Positions 39,249 to 45,138 of a stretch of 45,138 bases of DNA are shown here, piece after piece (the stretch's first letter is position 1; each line of letters starts with the position of its first letter). The DNA is from Cellulomonas sp. Its GTDB lineage: Bacteria > Actinomycetota > Actinomycetes > Actinomycetales > Cellulomonadaceae. The stretch is taken from positions 1-45,138 of the forward strand of contig JADGOR010000006.1 in NCBI GenBank assembly GCA_017882855.1. The letters run 5' to 3'. Below the pieces are notes generated by a model. The model saw nothing but the letters and a program-made list of their open reading frames with translations, was not told where the DNA came from and did not search any database. The position numbers and the translations under genes are program-made.

Positions 39249-41189
39249 TCAGCTCTGGAACGCGAGCACGACGACAAGAAGGATGAGCAGCCCGGCGACC
39301 ATGGTCGCGGCGTACGACCGGGCGTAACCGTTCTGCCAGCGGCGCAACAGCTCACCGGTGCCGGCCACCAGGCGTCCGATGCCATCGACCCCGGCATCGA
39401 GCACCCGGCGGTCGCCGTAGGTGAGCGACCGCGTCAGGTACTGGCCGGGGTGCATGAACAGGGCCTCGTTGACCTCGTCCTGGTACAGGTCGTGACGAGC
39501 GGCACGGGTCAGCACCGAGGCGAGCGGCGGCGTCACCGGGACGGTCGAGACGACGTACTGGCGCCACGCGAAGAACGCGCCGGCAAGGACGAGCACCAGG
39601 GTGGCAACCGTGATGGCCGGGACGGAGAGCACCGGTTCCGCGTGCTCATGATGCCCGGTGACCGGTTCGAGCCACGTCGAGAACGCGCCACCGATGCTGA
39701 GCAGACCGCCGACGAACGCCGAGCCGACAGCGAGCACGATCATCGGCACCGTCATCAGCTTGGGCGCCTCGTGCGGGTGCTGGTCCTTGGTCCACCGCTC
39801 GGTTCCGTGGAAGGTCATGAAGAAGAGCCGGGACATGTAGAACGCGGTGAGGCCCGCGCCGATCAGCGCGACCAGCCCGAAGACCCACGGCCGCCAGCCG
39901 TCGCCGACGAACGCGGCCTCGATGATCTTGTCCTTGGTCCAGAAGCCCGAGAACGGCGGGATGCCGAGGATCGCAAGCCATGCGATCGCGAACGTCGCCC
40001 ACGTGATCGGCAGGAACTTCTGCAGTGCGCCGAACCGGCGCATGTCGACCTGGTCGTCCATGCCGTGCATGACCGAACCGGCACCGAGGAACAGCCCGGC
40101 CTTGAAGAATCCGTGCGTGACCAGGTGGAAGATCGCGAAGGCGTAACCGATCGGGCCGAGGCCCGCGGCCAGCATCATGTAGCCGATCTGCGACATCGTC
40201 GACGCCGCGAGCACCTTCTTGATGTCGTCCTTGGCCAGACCGACGATCGCACCGAAGATCAGCGTGATGCCACCGACGATGACGACGACGAGCTGAGCGT
40301 TCGGCGCACCCTCGAAGATCGGCGCCGACCGCACCACGAGGTACACGCCGGCGGTGACCATGGTCGCGGCGTGGATGAGGGCGGAGACCGGCGTCGGGCC
40401 GGCCATCGCGTCACCGAGCCAGGCCTGCAACGGGAACTGCGCGGACTTCCCGCACGCCGCCAGCAACAGCATCAGAGAGATCGCGGTGAGCACGCCCGCG
40501 CTCGCCCCCGGTGCACCGTGGAACACGGTGGTGAAGTCCACCGCGCCGAAGCTCGCGAACATCACCATCAGCGCGACGAGCATGCCGAGGTCACCGACCC
40601 GGTTCATCACGAAGGCCTTCTTCGCGGCAACCGCGTTCGGCGTCTCGTGGTTCCAGAACCCGATCAGCAGGTAGGAGGCAAGACCGACGCCTTCCCAGCC
40701 GACGAAGAGCAGCAGGTAGCTGTCCGCGAGGACGAGCAGCAGCATCGCGGCGATGAAGAAGTTGAGGTACGCGAAGAAGCGCCGACGACTCGGGTCGTGG
40801 TCCATGTAGGCCACGGAGTACACATGGATGAGGGTCCCGACGAAGGTCACCAGCAGCACGAAGGTGAGCGAGAGCGGGTCCAGCCGCAGGCCGGCGTCGA
40901 GGTGGAGGCTGCCCGCGGGGATCCAGCTGAACAGGTGGAGCGATCGAACGCGGGTCGCGGCGTCACCACCGAGCAGCGACACGGTGACGCCGAGGCCGAG
41001 CACGAAGGCCAGGCCCGGGGCCGCGACGCCGACCCAGTGGCCCCAGCCGTCGGCGCGCTTCCCGGCGAGCAGCAGGAACGCAGCGCTCAGCAAGGGGATC
41101 GCGACGAGCAACCAGGCGCTGGTCTGCAGGAACCCGCTGGCTGCCTGCTGCTGAGCCGGCGCGAGCTCCAGGAGACGAAGGATGGCCAC
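39249..41189 (-). CDS. nuoL: NADH-quinone oxidoreductase subunit L
   Basis: Largest antiporter-like subunit, 646 residues. The N-terminal antiporter core shows [19 protein letters not shown] and [29 protein letters not shown] followed by [20 protein letters not shown]. The C-terminal part carries the long lateral helix region that ties NuoL to NuoM and NuoN. The start is GTG, ten bases after nuoK; a weak GAGGCG precedes it. Confidence 0.97.
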   Translation of the reverse strand: MAILRLLELAPAQQQAASGFLQTSAWLLVAIPLLSAAFLLLAGKRADGWGHWVGVAAPGLAFVLGLGVTVSLLGGDAATRVRSLHLFSWIPAGSLHLDAGLRLDPLSLTFVLLVTFVGTLIHVYSVAYMDHDPSRRRFFAYLNFFIAAMLLLVLADSYLLLFVGWEGVGLASYLLIGFWNHETPNAVAAKKAFVMNRVGDLGMLVALMVMFASFGAVDFTTVFHGAPGASAGVLTAISLMLLLAACGKSAQFPLQAWLGDAMAGPTPVSALIHAATMVTAGVYLVVRSAPIFEGAPNAQLVVVIVGGITLIFGAIVGLAKDDIKKVLAASTMSQIGYMMLAAGLGPIGYAFAIFHLVTHGFFKAGLFLGAGSVMHGMDDQVDMRRFGALQKFLPITWATFAIAWLAILGIPPFSGFWTKDKIIEAAFVGDGWRPWVFGLVALIGAGLTAFYMSRLFFMTFHGTERWTKDQHPHEAPKLMTVPMIVLAVGSAFVGGLLSIGGAFSTWLEPVTGHHEHAEPVLSVPAITVATLVLVLAGAFFAWRQYVVSTVPVTPPLASVLTRAARHDLYQDEVNEALFMHPGQYLTRSLTYGDRRVLDAGVDGIGRLVAGTGELLRRWQNGYARSYAATMVAGLLILLVVVLAFQS

Positions 41190-41199
41190 GTCGGTCGCC

Positions 41200-41499
41200 T
41201 CAGTTCTTCAACAGGTTGACGTCGTCGACCGAGGCCGAGCGACGTGCACGGAAGATGGACACGATGATCGCCAGTCCGACGACGACCTCGGCCGCCGCGA
41301 CCACCATGACGAAGAACGCCATCACCTGGCCCTGCAGGTCGCCGTGGATCCGCGCGAACGTCACCAAGAGGAGGTTCGCGGAGTTGAGCATGAGCTCGAC
41401 ACCCATGAAGACGATGATCGCGTTGCGCCGGAGCAGCACGGTCGCCGTGCCGATCGCGAACAGGATCGAGGCGAGCACCAGGTAGTTGCTGAGGTTCAC
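41200..41499 (-). CDS. nuoK: NADH-quinone oxidoreductase subunit K
   Basis: Small three-helix membrane subunit of 99 residues. It has [20 protein letters not shown], the conserved helix 2 glutamate in [18 protein letters not shown], and the helix 3 glutamate in [14 protein letters not shown]. The GTG start overlaps the nuoJ stop (GTGA); the longer open frame upstream is a shadow of nuoJ. Confidence 0.96.
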   Translation of the reverse strand: MNLSNYLVLASILFAIGTATVLLRRNAIIVFMGVELMLNSANLLLVTFARIHGDLQGQVMAFFVMVVAAAEVVVGLAIIVSIFRARRSASVDDVNLLKN

Positions 41500-42344
41500 G
41501 GCTGGGTCCCCTCCTCGATCTGCGCCGGCTCGATCTGCGCCGGCTCGATCGCCGAAGTGCCACCGACCTGCGCCTCGACCTCGGTGGCCGAGCGCCGCTG
41601 CCCGCGAGTGCGAAGCACCCGGGAGACCGACTCCTCGATCGGGCGTCCCTCGGGATCCAGGGCCGGCGTGTCCATTGCGTTGCTCCGCGCATAGACTCCC
41701 GGAGCCGCCAAGGGCGCGAGCCGGCCACCGGACGCGACACGTGCGTCGGCACGCTCCTTCTGACCGACCCGTGGCACCAGCCGTTGCCGGTGGGTGAGCA
41801 CCAGGGCACCGAGCGCGGCCGTGATGAGCAGCACGCCGACCACCTCGAAGGCGAAGATGTCCTGGCCGAAGATGACCCGCGCGACGCCGACCGGGTTGGA
41901 GTCGGCGTTGGGCGCGGTCAGGCCCTTGGCCTGGTCGAACGTCGCGGTCCGGATCACGCCGATCAGTGCCGCCGCGATGCCGAGCCCGAGGATCGCGCCG
42001 ATCCAGCGTTGTCCCTTGAGGGTCTCGACGAGCGAGTCGGAGTTGTCCACGCCGACGAGCATGAGGACGAACAGGAAGAGCATCATCACCGCGCCGGTGT
42101 AGACCACCACTTGCACGACGCCGAGGAACGGCGCCTCTTGCGCCGTGTACAAGAACGCGAGCGAGATCATCACCAGGACGATCCCGAGAGCGGCGTGCAC
42201 CGCCTTGCGGGCGAACAGCAGGCCGAGCGCGCCGAACACCATGAGCGGTGCCAGCACCCAGAACAGGGCGGTCTCTCCGCTTGAGACGTTCCCGCCCGAC
42301 GTGATCGAGGCGGGCAGCGAAAGGAGGACGGACAGCTGAGTCAC
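41496..42344 (-). CDS. nuoJ: NADH-quinone oxidoreductase subunit J
   Basis: Five-helix membrane subunit of 282 residues. The core is normal, with [20 protein letters not shown] and [21 protein letters not shown], including the pi-bulge helix. It is followed by a hydrophilic tail of about 95 residues, longer than in E. coli NuoJ. The tail ends in an in-frame tandem repeat encoding [12 protein letters not shown]. The GTG start overlaps the nuoI stop and its stop overlaps nuoK. Confidence 0.95.
   Translation of the reverse strand: MTQLSVLLSLPASITSGGNVSSGETALFWVLAPLMVFGALGLLFARKAVHAALGIVLVMISLAFLYTAQEAPFLGVVQVVVYTGAVMMLFLFVLMLVGVDNSDSLVETLKGQRWIGAILGLGIAAALIGVIRTATFDQAKGLTAPNADSNPVGVARVIFGQDIFAFEVVGVLLITAALGALVLTHRQRLVPRVGQKERADARVASGGRLAPLAAPGVYARSNAMDTPALDPEGRPIEESVSRVLRTRGQRRSATEVEAQVGGTSAIEPAQIEPAQIEEGTQP
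41514..41550 (-). repeat. 15-base tandem repeat in the 3' end of nuoJ
   Basis: CTCGATCTGCGCCGG occurs twice in tandem with a partial third copy (CTCGATC). It is in frame and encodes IEPAQ repeats at the extreme C-terminus. Such repeats change copy number by slippage, so length variants between strains are likely. Confidence 0.85.
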
Positions 42345-43033
42345 CGGGCACCTCCGCGAGCGGGCTCCACGATCGTGACGGTATCGAGGCTCGGTTCGTC
42401 GGGCCGGTGCTCGCGCACCCAATCCACTTGCTCCGCGACCGCACCGAGGACGTCGCCGCGGTAGTAGCTGGTGTCCGTGGTCCCCGGCACCATCGGGTGC
42501 GGAGCCGCCAGCATCCCGTCGGCGAGCGGCGCGAGCAGATCCTGCTTCTCGTAGATCAGGCCCTCTCGAGTCGGCCCGGCGAGCTCGAACTCGTTCGTCA
42601 TCGTGAGTGCGCGAGTCGGGCACGCTTCGATGCACAGACCGCAGAATATGCAGCGCAAGTAGTTGATCTGGTAGACGCGGCCGTACCGCTCGCCCGGCGC
42701 GTACTGCTCGTCCGGCGTGTTGTCGGCGGCCTCCACGTAGATCGCGTCGGCCGGGCAGGCCCACGCGCACAGCTCGCAGCCGATGCACTTCTCCAGGCCG
42801 TCCGGGTGTCGATTGAGCTGGTGCCGGCCGTGGTAGCGAGGCTTCGGAGGCACCCGCTCGAAGGGGTACTGCTCGGTCACGGTGGGCCGGAACATGGCCG
42901 AGAGCGTCACCCCGAATCCGGCGACCGGGGCGAGAACGCCACCGATCCCGGTGCGCGCCGGGATCTGGGCCTGATACGGCTCGGACCGAGCGACCTGCTT
43001 CCGACCGGTGTGGGGTGTGACGTCCTTAGCCAC
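42341..43033 (-). CDS. nuoI: NADH-quinone oxidoreductase subunit I
   Basis: Iron-sulphur subunit of the hydrophilic arm, 230 residues. Two 4Fe-4S motifs are intact: Cys83, 86, 89, 93 ([12 protein letters not shown]) and Cys128, 131, 134, 138 ([12 protein letters not shown]). They carry clusters N6a and N6b toward the quinone site. There is a basic N-terminal extension, and a C-terminal extension of about 70 residues. The GTG start lies inside the end of nuoH (8-base overlap), and its stop overlaps nuoJ. Confidence 0.97.
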   Translation of the reverse strand: MAKDVTPHTGRKQVARSEPYQAQIPARTGIGGVLAPVAGFGVTLSAMFRPTVTEQYPFERVPPKPRYHGRHQLNRHPDGLEKCIGCELCAWACPADAIYVEAADNTPDEQYAPGERYGRVYQINYLRCIFCGLCIEACPTRALTMTNEFELAGPTREGLIYEKQDLLAPLADGMLAAPHPMVPGTTDTSYYRGDVLGAVAEQVDWVREHRPDEPSLDTVTIVEPARGGAR

Positions 43034-44423
43034 GGTCGGCCTCCTTCGTGCCGTCGTCGGCGGCGGCCGTTGCGGTGGCGGATGGGCTCGGCTCCGCTGC
43101 GGTCGGATCGGATCCGTTCGGCTCAGCAGCGGCGATCACCACGACGGCGCGAGCTCGGCGCGACGACGGCGGCAGCTTCTGTCCCGGCAGTGGTGGCACC
43201 GGGTACCCGCCGGCGAAGGCGTCGAACGGGACCCGCCTCGCCTTGCGTTGCGGAGCGCCCTTCTTCTCCGGCACGAGCAACGAAGCGACCACCCCGAGGA
43301 ACATCAGCACGGAGAGAACGATCAGGATCGAGCGCAGGTTCACGTCGGTGAACTGGCGAACGCCCTGCACGACCGCCACCGCGGCGACCCAGGCCAGCGC
43401 GCACGGGATCAGGATCTTCCAGCCGAACTTCATGAACTGGTCGTAGCGCAACCGGAGCAGCGTGCCGCGGACCCAGACGAAGAAGAACATCAGCAGCCAG
43501 AGCTTGGCCAGGAACCACAGGACCGGCCACCAGCCGTGGTTGAGCATCCCGTCGTTGATCGCCGACAGCGGCCACGGAGCCCGCCAACCGCCGAGGAACA
43601 GGGTGGTCGCGACCGCCGAGACGTTGAGCATGTTGATGTACTCGGCCAGGAAGAACCACGCGAACTTCATCGACGAGTACTCGGTCATGTAACCGGAAAC
43701 GAGCTCGCCCTCGGCCTCAGGCAGGTCGAACGGCAACCGGTTGACCTCGCCCATCATCGAGATCATGTAGATGACGAAGGCCGGCAGCAGTGGGATCGCC
43801 CACCAGAACTGCCGTTGCGAGTCGACGATCTGCGAGGTGGACATCGAGCCGGCCAGCAGGAACACGCTGACCAGCGAGAGGCCCATCGCAAGCTCGTACG
43901 AGATCACCTGCGCGGTCGAGCGGACCGCGCCCAGGAGTGGATAGGTCGAGCCGGAGGACCAACCGCCGAGCACGATGCCGTACACGCCGACCGACGCGGC
44001 CGCGAGGATGTACAGCACGGCGACCGGGAGATCGGTGAGCTGCAGCGGGGTCACCAGAGAGGTGAACGGGATCCGCACCGCGGGGCCGAACGGGATCACC
44101 GCGAACACCAGCAACGAGCAGAACACCGAGATCATCGGGGCGAGCAGGTAGACCAGCTTGTCCGCGGCCTTGACGGTGATGTCCTCCTTGAGGAGGAGCT
44201 TCATCGCGTCCGAGATCGATTGGAGCAGGCCGAACGGACCGTGCACGTTGGGACCGGGACGGCTCTGCATCCGGCCGACGACCTTGCGCTCGAACCAGAT
44301 CGCCATCAGCACGCTGACCAGCAGGAAGACCAGGATCAGCACGGCCTTCACGACCGCGAGCCAGACCGTGTCGTGGCTGAAGTCCGCGGCCACTCCGACC
44401 GCGGCGGGAAGCAGTGCGTTCAT
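43026..44423 (-). CDS. nuoH: NADH-quinone oxidoreductase subunit H
   Basis: Membrane subunit forming the quinone entry site, 465 residues. Conserved segments are [20 protein letters not shown], the loop [20 protein letters not shown] (charged quinone-cavity residues), and [14 protein letters not shown]. The last roughly 85 residues are a hydrophilic tail rich in Pro, Ala, Ser and Thr, absent from E. coli NuoH (about 325 residues). The ATG overlaps the nuoG stop (ATGA); the open frame further upstream is a shadow of nuoG. Confidence 0.97.
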   Translation of the reverse strand: MNALLPAAVGVAADFSHDTVWLAVVKAVLILVFLLVSVLMAIWFERKVVGRMQSRPGPNVHGPFGLLQSISDAMKLLLKEDITVKAADKLVYLLAPMISVFCSLLVFAVIPFGPAVRIPFTSLVTPLQLTDLPVAVLYILAAASVGVYGIVLGGWSSGSTYPLLGAVRSTAQVISYELAMGLSLVSVFLLAGSMSTSQIVDSQRQFWWAIPLLPAFVIYMISMMGEVNRLPFDLPEAEGELVSGYMTEYSSMKFAWFFLAEYINMLNVSAVATTLFLGGWRAPWPLSAINDGMLNHGWWPVLWFLAKLWLLMFFFVWVRGTLLRLRYDQFMKFGWKILIPCALAWVAAVAVVQGVRQFTDVNLRSILIVLSVLMFLGVVASLLVPEKKGAPQRKARRVPFDAFAGGYPVPPLPGQKLPPSSRRARAVVVIAAAEPNGSDPTAAEPSPSATATAAADDGTKEADRG

Positions 44424-45138
44424 GCCGTCACCTCCGTCGTACGCTCGGCCACGGACAGGTCGACGACGGCGCCCGCGTCCACCCCGAGGGTGGCCCGCAC
44501 CGCACTGCCGACCGAGTTGGTCGGGACCCACACCACGTGGTCCGGCATCGGCGTGATGGCGTAGGGCAGTGTGATCGTGCCGGCCGCGGAGCTCACGTCC
44601 ACCAGGTCGCCGGCGCGCAGGCCGAGTGCCCCGGCAGCCTTGGCCGAGAGGCGCGCGACGGCTCGCTTCGCGGTCCCGGCCAGGTGCGGCTCACCGTCCT
44701 GCAGCCGGCCGGAATCGAGCATCAGCCGCCAGGTCGCGAGGACGGCCTGGTGGGCACCCACCGACGGTGGGCCGGCCGGCGAGACGTCCGGGGCGGCCGC
44801 ACGATCGCCGGCCCACCGACCGAGCCGCTCCAGCTCGGACCGGACCGCGGCGAGGGAATCGGTGCCGAGCGAGACTCCTAGAGCATCCGCCAGCACCGAC
44901 AGCACGCGGTGGTCCGGCATCGCGTTCGTGCTGAGAACCGTCTCGAACGGCCGCGAGCGGCCTTCCCAGGTCAGGAACGTGCCGGACTTCTCGACCGGAG
45001 GAGCGACCGGGAGGACGACGTCGGCGTGCGAGGTGATCGCCGACGGGCGCACCTCGAGCGAGACGACGAACGCCTTCGTGAACGCGCGCTCGGCGAAGAT
45101 GGGCCGAGGCAGGTCCGCGATCTCCACCCCGCCGACGA
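44420..45138 (-). CDS. nuoG: NADH-quinone oxidoreductase subunit G, C-terminal part
   Basis: Partial gene running off the right end of the window. The visible C-terminal 238 residues belong to the molybdopterin-oxidoreductase-like domain of Nuo[13 protein letters not shown] is followed by [21 protein letters not shown] and [16 protein letters not shown], and it ends in the MopB dinucleotide-binding-like fold ([20 protein letters not shown]). The cluster-binding N-terminus lies outside the window. Its stop overlaps the nuoH ATG. Confidence 0.94.
   Translation of the reverse strand, partial: VGGVEIADLPRPIFAERAFTKAFVVSLEVRPSAITSHADVVLPVAPPVEKSGTFLTWEGRSRPFETVLSTNAMPDHRVLSVLADALGVSLGTDSLAAVRSELERLGRWAGDRAAAPDVSPAGPPSVGAHQAVLATWRLMLDSGRLQDGEPHLAGTAKRAVARLSAKAAGALGLRAGDLVDVSSAAGTITLPYAITPMPDHVVWVPTNSVGSAVRATLGVDAGAVVDLSVAERTTEVTA

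Overview
The window is a 45 kb stretch of a high-GC actinobacterial chromosome. The evidence is the large helical insert in RpoC after its first zinc cluster, the many GTG and TTG starts, TAnnnT-type -10 hexamers, and a gene order (rpmG-hadA-hadB / murB / add / aspC / trpT-secE-nusG-rplK-rplA-rplJ-rplL-rpoB-rpoC-rpsL-rpsG-fusA-tuf) that I recall from Streptomyces and mycobacteria. The family within the phylum cannot be fixed from this alone. No insertion sequence, prophage, CRISPR array or integrase is visible.

Region 1 (1-15255, minus strand) is the transcription and translation core: tuf (six codons only), fusA, rpsG, rpsL, rpoC, rpoB, rplL, rplJ, rplA, rplK, nusG, secE and tRNA-Trp. Its intergenic gaps hold readable control signals. 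These are separate promoters for trpT-secE-nusG, rplJ-rplL, rpoB-rpoC and rpsL-rpsG-fusA-tuf, a probable L10 autoregulatory leader, strong GC hairpins after rplA and rplL, and an inverted repeat covering the rpoB promoter.

Region 2 (15351-22915, plus strand) has an aspartate aminotransferase, an ABC-2 exporter pair coupled to it by 4-base overlaps, adenosine deaminase, and then a MacB/FtsX-type ABC pair preceded by phased direct repeats. Region 3 (22919-29051) is the most accessory part: three tandem paralogous MFS transporters read in one direction, each coupled to the next and finally to murB, with a divergent LacI-type regulator and two related palindromic operator candidates between them.

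Region 4 (29066-30828) has hadB, hadA, rpmG and tRNA-Met, tRNA-Thr and tRNA-Tyr on the minus strand. Two of the tRNA promoters share a distinctive -35 element. Region 5 (30829-35093) has a YajQ-family protein, HtpX, an FprA-type ferredoxin/NADP reductase and a RarD-type permease. Region 6 (35079-45138, minus strand) is the 3' half of a complex I operon (nuoG partial, H, I, J, K, L, M, N) with almost every junction overlapping. It ends in a trans-polyprenyl diphosphate synthase coupled to nuoN, which plausibly supplies the menaquinone side chain used by complex I.

Most of the window is ordinary housekeeping sequence, and I do not see a clearly novel defence or biosynthetic system. The observations most worth checking are the triple-MFS/murB/LacI unit, the regulatory structures around rpoB, rplJ and rpsL, the shared tRNA promoter element, and the polyprenyl synthase attached to the nuo operon.
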